64,000 nucleotides of DNA from assembly GCA_027625915.1 (NCBI GenBank), contig JANTQA010000042.1, positions 4,910,001-4,974,000 of the forward strand. The letters are read 5' to 3'. The stretch is from Anaeramoeba flamelloides (Eukaryota; Metamonada; Anaeramoebidae). Below, piece by piece: positions 34,198-46,121 of the stretch. Both the position numbers and the translations under genes were made by a program. How positions within the stretch are numbered: position 1 is the stretch's first letter; each line of letters starts with the position of its first letter. The notes under the pieces were generated by a model that did not search any database, had not been told where the DNA came from, and saw only the letters and a list, made by a program, of their open reading frames with translations.

Positions 34198-35090
34198 GTT
34201 GAAATTTGAAAAAATGTTGTATTGTTTAAAGTATAACCACATATTATTATGGCTCTTGGACGATTGACCTTCGACTTGGTATGAATTTTAATCATGGTAA
34301 AGGATAGAAACCTTTCGCATTGTATTATTTTTTTTTTCAAAAATCGAATTGTAGAATGTTAGACTAATATGTTGGTAAGAATTCTATAGTGGTGTTAAAA
34401 GGCAATTTTTTCAAGTAAAAATAGTTATTAGAGTTTTCTGTTTAGCATTCATATTCTGTGATTCTAACATCAACAAAAGTCTGACAAATTTTTTTTATGT
34501 TACTTTTTGGTTTTATTTTTCTTTTTAAGGTTTACAATCCCTTCAAACGAGAAAAAAGGATTATCTCGTGTTAGTCGTAACTGCATGCAATTTTGGTGAT
34601 TATACAATTGATCATGAACTTGGTATGGGTTTTATTATTTGTTAAAAAAATGTATTTTTTTTAAATTTTATTATTTTTTTACCGAAATACCAATTGAAAA
34701 TTCCTAGGCTAATAGGTCCGAAGGTTAGCCATAAAAAATTGCACTTCTTGGGCTTCCAATTGAGAATTTTATTTAGGTTTGATTTTATTTGGAGTTTCAA
34801 AAAAAATAATTTTTTTAACATTTAATTAATTGAGTAAAATGAATATAAAGGAAATTTCAATCAACAACCTACAAACCACATTTTATTATAACTATAAATT
34901 CCTACCAACATATTAGTCTAACATTCTTCAATTCGATTTTTAAAAAAAAAAATAATAAATTGCGAAAGGTTTCTATCCTTAACCAAGATTAAAATTCATA
35001 CCAAGTATAAGATAGATCATCCAAGAACCAAAATAACATGTGGTTATACTCTAAACAATACAATATTTTTTCAAATTTCAAGGATTAAAA
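34198..35090. mobile_element. 0.9 kb inverted-repeat element with exon-like core
   Basis: About 190 bp at 34198-34390 is repeated inverted at about 34890-35090. Shared blocks include GAAATTTGAAAAAAT, AGTATAACCACAT, ACCAAG..AAAATTCATACC (inverted), GATAGAAACCTTTCGCA, TCGAATTGWAGAATGTTAGA and CTAATATGTTGGTA. The core contains a 93-base exon-like segment (34530-34622). Edges and target duplication are not resolved. Confidence 0.65.
34530..34622 (+). CDS. Exon-like segment inside inverted-repeat element
   Basis: A TTTTTAAG acceptor and CTTG|GTATGG donor bracket 93 bases whose only open frame encodes TRKKDYLVLVVTACNFGDYT then IDHEL. The sequence is much less AT-rich than its surroundings and looks translated. 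The left terminal repeat contains a related motif, ATTGACCTTCGACTTGGTAT. Further exons could not be joined. It may be a fragment of the element's own gene or a captured host exon. Confidence 0.35.
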
Positions 35091-36539
35091 ACCTAAAGGA
35101 ACTAGTAACTCTAATCTATTTATTTACTCAAAGTCGATAAAACACTTATTTCAACCAATATCCAATTAAACTCAAAAAAAATACCTCCATATCAACTTTC
35201 AAGAAATAAGTAATTCTTTTTTTAAATGATTATATTTTTTGTTTATTTTTTAGTTTAATGATCTCATCTTTTGGTTTGAATTTTTGTCTCAAAAAAGAAA
35301 AAGAAAAAATTACAAAACCTTTACACTTTACTGAAATATTCACTTTTAATAATTAAATATAAACTATTTTTCAAACAAAAGGGCACACCCCCCAAACCAT
35401 CAATATTATCGAATTTGATTGTTAATAAGATAATTACTTATTGGGGATTTTCATTTTAAGTATTCATTTTTTCATTTTTTGCTTTTTTTATTTTTGGACA
35501 TTGAACAGTTGGAAAATGAAAAAGCAAGATCAGAAGAAACCAATTTGGAAACAATCTGACAGATAAAAAATGGAAACAGTTTAAGTTTGATTTCGAATGA
35601 GCTAGAAATAGGAATTAAGAAAGACCATTATTGGATTGATGCATAGAACAAAGAAAATAAAGAAAAAAATAATTCCAGTAAAAGAACCAGATGAATAGTG
35701 GCTTTATCTTTAAAATGAGACTTTTGAGAACAAAAGTTTGACGTGTAAAGAATTATATATAAAATGTAAAGAACTTTTCCCCATTCACCATATTCAAAGG
35801 TTTTTATTGGGTTTATAATTTTTTTCATTACAATTTACAAAACGAGATTTCTCATTTCAAATAAAAGGGCACACCAATTTTTAAAATATTGAATTTTAAT
35901 TTTTATTGTTTTGTTTTAATGAGTTTTAAAGAATCAGTTGAGTGTTTTTTTATATTTTAAAGCGTTTCTTAGATTTTAGAATGATACTACAATTAATTTG
36001 ATTCATTTATGAATAATTCTTGAAATTTTTCTGTTCACTTTTATTTGAAAAAGAGTTTAGTATTTTTTTTGAATAACATTTTAAATTCAGTTTTATTTTA
36101 AAAATACACCAAAAATAGACCAAAAATTGAAAATTTGGAGATCTGAAAAAAAATTATTCATATTATTTTCAATCCCAAATTTTATTATATTTATGGAAAA
36201 TTTAAAAGATGATCAAATATTCTTTTTCCAATATTCAAGAGTATAAACAAGGAACGATTGGTATTAAATCAATTATTTGATAATATCTATTTTTTTTATT
36301 TTTTTTATTAGAATTATTAATTTGAATTAGTTTTATTTGTTTGAAAACCTTAAAAAAAACCAAGAATTAAAATATGATCCATATATATATATATAATCTC
36401 AACACTAATAATAACCCACCAGAATACTTCAGATTATGTTAATAATTATGAATTAAAAAAAAACATGAAAATATAAAAAAAAAAAACATAAATTTTATTA
36501 AATTATTCAGATTAAAAATAAAAAGAAAAAGAAAAATAA
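35091..36539. other. Spacer with a short direct repeat
   Basis: AAAAGGGCACACC occurs at about 35380 and 35863 with weak similarity around it. A 66-codon minus frame (35628-35828) lies between and is not recognised. A TA microsatellite is at about 36379-36395. The end of the region is the 3' flank of the RasGEF gene. Confidence 0.4.
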
Positions 36540-38590
36540 TTATTTTCGAGGTTCTCTTTTTAAAGAAATTTGATAAAGTTCCTTTTCAGTCTTACCCGGA
36601 AGATTTTTTCTTAATAGTATTTGGATTTGGTGTATAGGATAAAAATTAAAAGGTGTTTTTTGGAACTGTTGTAGTTTCCAAACGACGTTATATAGCAGTT
36701 TTCTTTTATAAAAATTGATGAGCCCATCGACCTTGTCTGGGTTGCTTGTGGAAATGATGGTGATTTCTGTTAAAAAGATCCCCAAATAGGGCACGATTGG
36801 TGGGTCTATGGAATTTAACAATTGCTTATATTCTTTAAATCCCTGTTCGCGTTTGAAAATCGATTTAAATTCGATCAAATTTTTGTAAACACTTTTCGGA
36901 ATTTCCTTCATAGTTGACTTCAATCGTTTCACCGCGGAATGCGAAAAGGCTACAAGGGTGGCCATTAAGGAATCATAATTATTCATTTCCAATAAATGCT
37001 TGCCAATTTTTAAAAATCTGGAAAACATTTTCGCACGTATTTTCACCCTCTCTGGTTTCACTATCAGGGTCGCTACGTAGTTACTGTATTCATTAAACTT
37101 TTGGATCATTGCGATAATATTTGGCGACTTTGTTTTTATTTTTTTTGCTTTCCAAGATTCTGTAAAAAATTCCGAGGGCTTAATTTTTCGGTAAAATTCA
37201 AAAATTAATAAAGTAAGTTGCCGAGCAAATTCCTCTTCGTGGACATTGATTAAAGAAAAATTTGAGCGAAAAAGTTTTTTCGGAATGATCACATCAGGTG
37301 GTTTTTCCTTATTTTCGAGAATAGCACCCTTTACCCTTCTGTTGCTCTTTTCCGTTTGCATATCATTAATCAATTTTAATAAGGTCTCCCCGGATTTTTC
37401 TTTATCTTTCGAAATAGTTGTATCAATAAAATCAATTATTCGAACTAATAATTTTTGGCTAATATCTGCCCACCCATTTTTAATCCAGCTACTCAACACA
37501 GATATTACCCTAATTTGGATTTGGTCTTTAAAATTTTTCCAATCTTTTTCATTTTGATATTTGGCTTTTAACTTTAGTGGGACATTGTATCGCTCCTTTA
37601 ATTTGGATAATAAATGTGTTGGCTTCATAAATGATTGGTATGTCATAATAAAACCATCACGAAACCTCACTTGCGTTTTTTTGTCAGTCAAATTTTCCAC
37701 TAATTTATTCACATTTGCACAATAAATATCATTTTTATTTTTCTTATTTTTTTTTAAATTAATATTATGTTTAATATTGGTAGTTTCCAAAATTTCGTTT
37801 TTTTCTTGATTTATTTGTGTTAAATTCTCATATATAATATTTTTTTTATTATCAGGTGGCTCGTCCCAAATATTAATACTATTTTCATCAGTATCGATTA
37901 AATCTAACCCCAATTCATCTATTTTTTCTTCAAATACATCTTTTTTTTCTTCCAATAAAATATTTGAATAAGTGTTTTGATCCATTAAAAGATTCCATAA
38001 ATTTTCTACCTCCTTAATAGATATTCTTAATAAATATCTTAACCTACTGCTACGTAATTGAATTTCATGATCTAATTTTTATTTTGAAATATTGTTTTAT
38101 TAATTATTTTTTTATTTAAATGTTTTTATTTATTTGTTTTTTTTTTATTATTATTTTAATTTTTTTTATTTATTTATTTTGATTATTATTTTTGAGAAAA
38201 AAAGATAAAAAAAAAAAAAAAGAAAAGAGAAGAAAAAAAAATGAAGAAAAATAAAATAATAAAACCTAAATCAATCATTGGAATTTATTTAATGAAAAAA
38301 TATTTTCTAGATGGGAAAAAATCACTTACATTGACTTAAAGTAACTTGCTCAATTATTTTTTTACACCCTTTTTTGTTTTCAAATTCAAAATGTTGCATT
38401 ATTAACTGATTAATTATTTGGTTTGTTAATTGTTTTTCAATTAAGGTTTTTGAACCACCATAATAATTTGAAAATGTGATCGCCCTTCTTAAAGGATTGA
38501 TTCTTTCACGAAGATCTTGTATTTCAGGGTTATTTTTATTTAATTTATAATTCCAATTTTTCCGATCAATTTGATCTCGAAATTCCAAAA
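36540..38590 (-). CDS. LisH/RasGEF protein (5' exon missing)
   Basis: Two exons, 38590-38330 and 38071-36540, are joined by a 258-base intron (GTAAGT ... TTAG) whose phases match, rebuilding TLSQYHEIQLRSSRLRYLLR. About 595 residues are visible. Exon 1 carries a LisH-like helix pair (INQLIMQHFEFENKKGCKKI). A RasGEF N-terminal module follows (VRFRDGFIMTYQSF, LSSWIKNGW), then a full CDC25-type catalytic domain. The domain runs from NVHEEEFARQLTLLIFEFYR through SRFLKIGKHLLEMNNYDSLM (the usual helical hairpin region), DPPIVPYLGIFLTEI (the conserved PxxPxLGxxLxD strand) and NFYPIHQIQILLRKNL. It should exchange GDP for GTP on a Ras-family GTPase at membranes. Exon 1 begins at an ATAG acceptor, so at least one upstream exon is not identified. 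TAA stop. Confidence 0.9.
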
Positions 38591-38799
38591 CTATAATTGT
38601 TTTTAAAATAAATATTCATCAATAATTAAGAAATTAAATAAAGATAATTAGTATCAGATATAAAAAAAAAAATTAGAAAATTTAAAATATTTTTTGAATT
38701 TTATTGAAGTGAAAAGAATTGAAAGTAATAAAATAATTTTTATATTAATATCATAACTACAAATAATTTAATCTCTCATTCAGTCGCCCACGCAGATTG

Positions 38800-38841
38800 T
38801 TTATATATATATATATATATAAGTGTGTGTGTGTGTGTGTA
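38800..38841. repeat. (TA)n(GT)n compound microsatellite
   Basis: TA repeats at 38801-38822 pass directly into GT repeats to 38840. A G+C-rich 19-base patch (centred on 38785) lies just before it. Confidence 0.9.
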
Positions 38842-39640
38842 GTTTTAGACAATTGACCTACTTTTTATTAGTAAATTATTTTTCAGGGTTTAGCTTAAAT
38901 TCAAAATTAAATTGAATTATCAAGAGTTAATAACTTATTGGGTATAGTTAAAAGTTTGAAATTTCTGATCATTAAAAATTGATTTTCAAAATTTCGAAAA
39001 TTTAACGAAAAGAGTAAAATCCTATTTTATTATTTTAAAAAAATTGAGAAACTTAACAATATTTTTAAATATCAGAATGGGTTTGGAATTTTTTTATAGT
39101 CAAATAACGTTTTAATGTTTTTGATAGTAACTAACAATTAAATTTTATTTTTAAAAAGTAAGTGTTTTTTTCACAAAATTTCCATTCAGGAAAATTGAAA
39201 CACTCTTTACAAGAATTTTCTCTATTTCAATTTTAAAAACAAATTTTTAGGAATTAAAAGATCCTTTATCAAAATTTTGTTTTTTTTACTTTCTTGTTCC
39301 TTTTTAGAATTCATAAAGAAAATTAAAATTTATTTTTAAGAATTAACATTTTTTGGAACCTGGAAAAATGTTTGTAAAGTTTTAAATTTTGTCTTTTTGA
39401 TCTGAAATTCAAAGTGATGTTTCTCAAAACAATTGTATAAAAAGCATAAAATATTAACATTTTTGGACATTTTGGAAGAAATAATTTTTTATTTTAATTC
39501 AACATATCTCAAGTTCATTAAAAATTAAAAAAAAATCTTCAAAAAATCAACAAATTAATGAATTAAACAAACCAAACTGAAAATATAAACAAAGACTCAA
39601 AACCTAAGAAAAACAAAATAAAATGAAACAATTTAAAAAT
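38842..39640. other. Upstream flank of RasGEF gene
   Basis: The missing 5' exon of the RasGEF gene may lie here or beyond, but no segment has the needed donor and phase. Otherwise A/T-tract DNA. Confidence 0.35.
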
Positions 39641-40050
39641 TCTTGTTTATACAACACCAAATAGCGACTTTGTTAATAAGGCAGATCAAAGTGTAAATGC
39701 TTGGTTTTGTAAAAATAAACATGTATTCATGAGAGCTAAATGCGTTGTATTATTCCTATAAAAATGTTCATTCCTAGCAAAAAGATAATTTATCGATCGA
39801 TGGTTCAGAAAACAATTGATAAAGTTGATTTTTTGTTTGAATTGGCAAAAGATTTAAGTTCTAAAAAGAGAAATATTCTTAATAGTAAACATATATTTAC
39901 TCTACAATAATCCAATAATGACCTTATTATTATTATTGATAATATTTAAACAGAAATTCTACACTTCATCAATTGTACGAGATAAATATGATGTATGTGT
40001 CACAGGGACTGTTTTGCTTATGTTCTTTTTCTGAAAAAATCAATTTATTT
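39641..40050 (+). CDS. Possible exons or decayed gene
   Basis: Three coding-like stretches in different frames follow each other. 39640-39760 contains ADQSVNAWFCKNKHVFMRAK. 39740-39910 (ATG start) contains TIDKVDFLFELAKDL. A third follows a TTTAAACAG acceptor at 39953 and contains HQLYEINMMYVSQGLFCLCS. The last faintly resembles the Ras-family QYMRTGEGFLCVF strand-helix, but no P-loop is seen. No consistent splice plan joins them. A decayed gene is as likely as a live one. Confidence 0.25.
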
Positions 40051-41143
40051 AAAAAAAGAAACAAGGAAAAAAAATATTTTTTATTTTCATTTTGTATTTG
40101 GACTTTTTATCATTTTTTTGTTTGACCCGACATGTTTTTCCGTGGTTAAATAGTTGATCGGTGGTGATATTTTTTAAAATTACGGGAAATGTAATTTTTT
40201 CAAAATGTGCCAATAGTATTCTGAATGGCGTATATAAACTATTTATCATAATTAATGACAATATTCTTAAAATCAAATAATACAATAGTATTTTTTTAGG
40301 TTTCCTCAAGAGATATTTGGAAAATATTTATGTTTTATTATTGGTTTTCAAATTTATCTTTTTAATATATCTTTTTTCGTTTTGTTAAAAAAATTTAAAA
40401 TATTTAATACCTCACTTTTCATTTTAAAAGTGTTTTATTAGATAATTTTATATTTCATTTCATGAAACATTATTAAAGTGGGTAAAACGGAACAATAATG
40501 TGAAGATCCTAAAGAATTTTCACATTTTATCCCCTTTTTTTATTTTTTTCCCTTTCTGAATTTTCTTTGTTTTGTGAAGAAGAGCTACAAAAGAAAAAGG
40601 TCAGGTATTACTTGTTAATACTAAGATATCAAATCAAAGAAAGTGTGGGTATGTTGGTAAGAAAAAAGAAAAAGCAAAGGCAAAAAAAGACCAAAGGTTT
40701 AAAGCAAAAGATATCAAAAAGAAAAAAGAAATCAACAAAAATTAAACAACGATTCCCAAGTGAACATTCATGGTCAATTATCAAATTAAATTAAATCAAC
40801 CAAAAGTATTGTGGCTGTGGTTTTGTGTGTTCTTAATTAAAAAATAACATTATTATTATTATTATTATTATTACCAATTTTTTCCTTCTTATAAACCCTT
40901 TTTAAAATATTTTATTTTTTCTTTTTTCTTTCTTTTTTTTTTGGCTTGTTTTTTATTTTTTGCTTTTTTAACCTTGGAAAATAATTTAGGATACCACTAT
41001 TCCTATGAATAATTATTAAATCTATGTTTTTACTCTTAAATTCCATTTTTAAAAATTTAAGTAAAAGGAAATTTAAGTAAAAGGACATCTAGAGTGTAAT
41101 TTAAACTTCTTCAATAATATTATTATTATACTTTTTTTTTTAG
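40051..41143. other. Mostly non-coding; Lys-rich frames of uncertain status
   Basis: Between 40567 and 40800 (plus) two overlapping Lys/Arg-rich frames are open. One encodes KKKEKAKAKKDQRFKAKDIK, the other ends in KQRFPSEHSWSIIKLN. Either could be an exon upstream of 41144, but reading phases do not match. A TTA microsatellite is at about 40848-40874. Confidence 0.3.
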
Positions 41144-41261
41144 GAAAATTGTTTTCAAAAAGGAACAAGATTTTCTTATAAAGAAATGGGAAAGACAAAG
41201 GAAAATGAAAATGACAATGAAGAAAGAATACATCAGAATTTATGACGATTATTTCGAATAA
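41144..41261 (+). CDS. Orphan terminal exon, basic protein
   Basis: A T9-TAG acceptor is followed by 38 codons and TAA: KIVFKKEQDFLIKKWERQ, then a Lys/Met-rich segment and KKEYIRIYDDYFE. The polypyrimidine acceptor, the residue mix and the clean stop support a real last exon. One base precedes the first full codon, so an upstream exon ending in phase 2 is required. None was confidently found in 40.5-41.1 kb. Family not recognised. Confidence 0.35.
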
Positions 41262-43064
41262 ATCAAAAAAATATAACTAGAAGTTTGAACAGGATAGATT
41301 TTTTTAATTTTTGTTTGTAACATAGAAAAATGTGGTTTCGTGCTACAAAATCAAGAGAACATTACATTTTTTTGTATTGAGATTATTATTTTAATTATCA
41401 AGATTTTTCAAGTAACAAAAGGTATTAATTTAATTAATAACCAGAGATATTCAATCTATTTTGAAAATTAATCTCCATAAGATGATATACCGAGTAAAGT
41501 TTTTTTCAAATTAAATAATTAATTATCCTAAAATTTTGGGGGGAAGTGTTTTGTTAAGAATAAAGTAGTATTGTTTTGGAATAAAGTGAGTATCAAAATA
41601 CCATTTTAGAAAATTAGATAAAAAAATTGGTTTTGAGATGCCTACTATTTTTTTTTTTTTTTTTACCATTTTTGCAAAAAAAAATGTCAATATTAACACG
41701 CCTTTATTATTTAATTGTACTTATTAATAAGGGGAAATGGTTCACTGTATAAAGTTTTTGTTTTTAATTTTATAAAATATCAAATCAATGCATCCTTAAA
41801 CAAAACAAAACAAAAGAAGACAAAGGGGAAATTATTATCCTTCTTCTTATTATTGTTTGATTTTTTTCTTCTTTTTACTTTTTTGAACTTTACTTCTTTT
41901 TACCTCTTTGAACTTTTCTTTTTTTTTTCTTTTTTTTTTCGTGCACTAAATTTGAATGGGAAAAAATTATTATATAAATAAAAGATGAAAGAAGATAAAA
42001 AGTAGTTCAAAATGGCGGTTTTAATCCAAATAACTTTGAATCTGTTTCGAATAGTTACTGTGTACTGGAAGAAATCTGATAAGTGTCATTGTTTTGCACT
42101 TGAATTTAATTTTTGAAATCTTGGTAATGTAATTGCTGATTATTTAAACAAAAAAAAAAAAAAATCAATCATTTCTATGCTTAAATGAAAAATAATTTAC
42201 AAACTAAAAAAAATGATCATTTTTTACTGTACCGAAAAGTTCTACGTGGCTTTTATTTGCATTTAAAAACTTAATATTTGAAAATTTTCCTCCTTTTTTT
42301 CTTTTTTTGTTTTTTTAGTTCTAAAAAACTTTTATTTATTTCTCCTCGTGTGAGAAATATGAATTTATTCTTGCCTTAAAAATAAATCAATCAAATCAAT
42401 AAATCAATTATTATTATTAGATGTTTTGATGATAATATGTATTATCACAATATTAGAAATAAATTCGCAATAATATTAATAAATTGCGACTAGTCCCACT
42501 TTATCGCGAAAAATCATAAAATTGTGAAAACCATAATTATCTAATAAATAAAAATTGCGAGAAAGAAAATTATTTTTTTGAACCCAACTTTACAAAAAAT
42601 TCAATGAATTTTACAAAGCTTTGAGACTTTTAGAATGCCTTTTCCCCATTTAAAAATGTTAGAAAATGTTTTAAAGGGTTGTAAATTGTCTTAAAGTGTT
42701 TGAAAGATTTGCAAGATATAAATTTTTATAAAAGGCTTGTGATTTGTTGTTAAAAAAAAAATTTTTTATCTTTTCATTTTTTTTTTTATAACTTTTATAA
42801 AATCTCCTGTGAATTTTATGATCAAGCAAATAACCATAAATTTCAACATTATATTTATTGACAAAATCGAGGTGTTTTTTAAAATGGTTTCATTACCTTC
42901 ACAAGTTAAATAACCAAAAAGAAGAAAGAGTAATTTTTCTTCTTATGAGTGATCGATCAAAAAAAAAAAAAAAATCTATTAAACCCTAGTTGTGTTTTCT
43001 TTACAATAAAAAATATGAGAAGAAGAAGAATATTAACAAGAAGAAAAAAAATGTCCAAAAAATC
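41262..43064. other. AT-rich spacer with repeat traces
   Basis: No supported gene. 42470-42560 has several TTGCGA/TCGCGA motifs and GACTAGTCCC, a core also found at the inner edges of the 5-6.5 kb element. 42590-42720 faintly resembles the terminal repeats of that element. Confidence 0.4.
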
Positions 43065-45101
43065 TTAATAATTGGTGAGTATCTGGCCTTCGTTGTTGTG
43101 AAATCTTTTGAAAAGTTCATCCACTTTCAGCTTTCATAGAATATTGAAAATGTTTAAACCAAGAATACATTCTTTAAATATATCTGTGGAGGGTTGGTTG
43201 TTGTATAAGCCTTTTTGCTCAAGGCAATTTATAGCACCAGGATTGACTGTGAAGCAATTTATTTACCTTTTGTGATTACATTTGTTGATCTAAAGGATCG
43301 ATCGATTTGTCAACCAAATCAAAAGAAAATAGAATGAAAACTCTTTGATCTGATCTTTGATTGAATCAAGTATCTTTTTTGTTGTTTTTTAAAAAGAATA
43401 ACTTTTTTTTCAAGGATCTTTTTTTTTGATCAAACAAAATTTTTATTTTTAAAAACATTGTTGAATTGGTCCCAAACAGCCATTAACTATTATATCCCGA
43501 TTTCATTTTTATCACGATATTTTGACATTTATCACGTTATTTAGACAATTATCGTGATTTGATAGAAATTCGCGATTTGTGATATTATTGATTATTGTGA
43601 TTTTCAACAATACTCGCGATTTGATAAACAATAATCGCGATTTTTGTAACTTTATCGTAACTTAACAAAGATATTGTCAAATCCCCTATTATATTATTAA
43701 TGTTGTTGTTATATCGGTGAAGCATTGAAGCATTTCTGAAATAGACCAAATAATGTTATTCACCAATTAAAGAAGAAATTTTCCAATCAAAAAAATACAA
43801 ATATTTTATTGTTGTTACTTCAGTAATTATAAAAAGGTATTATTTTTTTTATGGTGCAATTATTATATACTTTGTTTCTATCAAAGTGTCTCAAAAAAAA
43901 TTTCCAAATATCAATTATTTTTTATAATTGAACTTTGAAGAATAAATAAGAAATAAATAGAATAACCCTTATCAGAAGAATAGTTGGTATTCTCATGGAA
44001 TAATATGAAAAAATTAATCAATATATTTTCTTGAAAATTGTATAAACTAAAATTCTTATTTTCCTCATTGAAAAAAAACAACAATTTTCATTTTGATCTT
44101 GAATCAAAGATCAAAAAAAAATTCCAATAGAAATCAATATGATTTTTCTACAATCATTTTCACTTTTTCGTAAAAATGGTCAATAATAAAAAAAGTATAA
44201 AAACAAAAAAAAAAAAAAAAAAACAGAAATAGTAGTTACCTGAATCCATTTTTGAAAGATGTTCATCTTTATTCAATTCCAAATCCAAAACTTTTTTTTT
44301 AATAATCATCATATGATTTTTTAATGAGTTCAACGTTTTTTCCAATTGATCAATTTTTAATTTCGATTGACTTTCAATATTACCAAAATTTTTTGTTCTT
44401 TCATGATATTTTTCAATTTCATGATCAAAAAAATCAATTTTTTGGATTAGATCGTCTATGGTATGATAATATATTTATGTATATATAAATATGTATATAT
44501 ATATATATATATATAGATGATTTTAAAATAATATTTTGTACAATCATAATGTTAAATTTTTTAAAAAAATTCAGACAATAAATAATAAAAATAAAAAAAG
44601 TCTTTTTTAACTTACCTTTTTCAATTTTATGGGATTTTTTTGTCGAGTTCATTAATGTTTTTAATTTTTTGATTTCCTTTTCTAAATTTTGTTTTTTTTC
44701 AAGTAATTCGCCATGTTTCAAATTCGACTTAATAATCTCTTGTAGCTTTAATACAACTTTAGTTGCAAAAATAAGATTACTTTTCTTTGATAATTTATTG
44801 CAAAACAAATGGATATCCTCTTGATTTTTCTTTTCTTCTTGATCCAACTTTTCTTCTTTTTTTTTTAATTTATGTATTTCCTTCATTAATTTTTGTAATT
44901 CTTCTTCTTCTTTTTCATCCTTTTCAATTTCAAGTAATTCTTGTTCATCAAATAGTTCCTCTTCCTCCTCTTTTTCATTTTTTTTTTTTGATGTGTATTG
45001 ATCATAATAAATAATTTCAGATTCGAGCTCTTTTTTTTTTTGATTTGATTTTTCAATTTCCAAATCAAGAGATTGTAAAATCTTCGTAAGTTTTTTGAAA
45101 C
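43065..45101 (-). CDS. Long coiled-coil protein (5' end missing)
   Basis: Three exons, 45101-44616, 44455-44240 and 43123-43065, have matching phase-1 junctions: GTAAGT/CATAG with a 160-base intron, and GTAACT/AAAG with a 1.1 kb intron. The product is over 250 residues and almost all coiled coil: FKKLTKILQSLDLEIEKSNQ, an acidic poly-Glu stretch, LQKLMKEIHKLKKKEEKLDQ, LLEKKQNLEKEIKKLKTLMN, LKIDQLEKTLNSLKNHMMII. It ends KMDSVDELFKRFHNNEGQIL-TNY and TAA. The last exon is short but phase-correct and less AT-rich than its flanks. The layout recalls kinetochore or cytoskeletal coiled-coil proteins (Nuf2/CCDC type), but no diagnostic globular domain is visible. Exon 1 starts at an AATAG acceptor, so the N-terminus lies upstream and was not found. 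Confidence 0.75.
43490..43690. repeat. Cluster of ATCGCGAT/ATCACGAT motifs
   Basis: At least seven degenerate copies of a TATCRCGATTTTGAY-type unit in about 170 bp, with near-palindromic TCGCGA cores at irregular 20-35 base spacing. It sits in the last intron of the coiled-coil gene. A sparser set of the same motif is at 42470-42560, beyond that gene's end. Confidence 0.6.
43868..44180 (+). repeat. Dispersed repeat family C, copy 3 (partial)
   Basis: Matches the first ~310 bp of copies at 8565 and 24690 (AAATATCAATTATTTTTTAT, AACTAAAATTCTTA, CAATTTTCATTTTGATCTTG, TCATTTTCACTTTTTCGTAA). It lies inside the 1.1 kb last intron of the coiled-coil gene, which suggests it inserted there. Confidence 0.6.
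44481..44516. repeat. TA microsatellite in intron
   Basis: TA-rich tract within the 160-base intron of the coiled-coil gene. Confidence 0.8.
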
Positions 45102-45291
45102 CTATTTTTTAACATTAATTGGGATTTATTTAAAGAGTGTTAATATATTTATATATTTTTACCATTAGTATTAATTTATTTATTATGATTAGATTAATTT
45201 TGGATTAGAACTTCCCCCTTTCAACACTAGATAGAAATGTTTTTTTATTTTTTTTTTTTTTTCAAAACTAAAACGATAATTTTGAACTTTT

Positions 45292-45402
45292 TAGAATGAT
45301 ATAATATTTTTTTACTTTAATGTTTTAATTATTTTTCTTCTTCTCTTTTTTATTTAGTAAATTTTCTTTGATTACTCCTTTCTCACAATAAATAAATAAA
45401 TA
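45292..45402 (+). repeat. Dispersed repeat H, copy 2
   Basis: Aligns with 13006-13115 (AATGATATAAT, TTTTACTTTAATRTTT, CTTTGATTACTCCTTTCTCA). It lies just upstream of the first visible coiled-coil exon. Confidence 0.65.
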
Positions 45403-46120
45403 ATTTTGAACTTTTTCAAATATACATTTATAAAGTAACACCATTTCAGATAAAAAAAAAAAAAAAAGGTAAATTGATAATGAGTGAATCCACGGTTATT
45501 ATTTGATAGGGGTTTTAAAAAAATGATAATTTCAGTTGTTTTTAATTTTTTCTGTGATCCTAAATATTTTTTTTTTTCAAATATTAATTGTAAAAATTTT
45601 GGCTTGTTTATTTTTCTTTGATAAAAGATGAATATTTATTATTAGTAAAGTGCATTTGGAAATAGTTATTATTTAGCATATTAAAAACTAAAATTATTCA
45701 TTTTTTCAAAAGCTATTTTGGGAGTTTTTAAAAACAAACAATCGATTTTTCAATATGGTTTTTTTGAATTAATAAAAATTGAATGAATTTGATCAATTCT
45801 TCTTGATTTCTGTTATTACAAAAAAACTAACTTCTTTATTTTCTAGGATTTTCTCTATTCTTAAAAAACAATTAAATTTTCTAATTTAAACCAACCCCCT
45901 AGAAAACTACTATTAGACTTTTCAGAATTCAAATTTATAAAAATAAATCATTGACAAAATTTAATAAATGTAAATTTAAAAAATGGAATTTGGAAAAAGC
46001 AAAAAAATTATCAAAAATCTTTTTTTTTTTTTTGATTGGTTTTTTATTTATTTTACTTTTTTCAAACATATAAAGTTCCAACATTCCGAACCTTTTTTAT
46101 CGTTTTGGACTATTACAAAA
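45403..46120. other. AT-rich spacer
   Basis: No supported gene. The missing 5' part of the coiled-coil gene may be here. Confidence 0.35.
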
Positions 46121-46121
46121 A

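Noticed and set aside
35380-35875. Direct AAAAGGGCACACC repeats as possible terminal repeats of an element
   Set aside because: Similarity outside the 13-base core is too weak, and no internal element features are seen.
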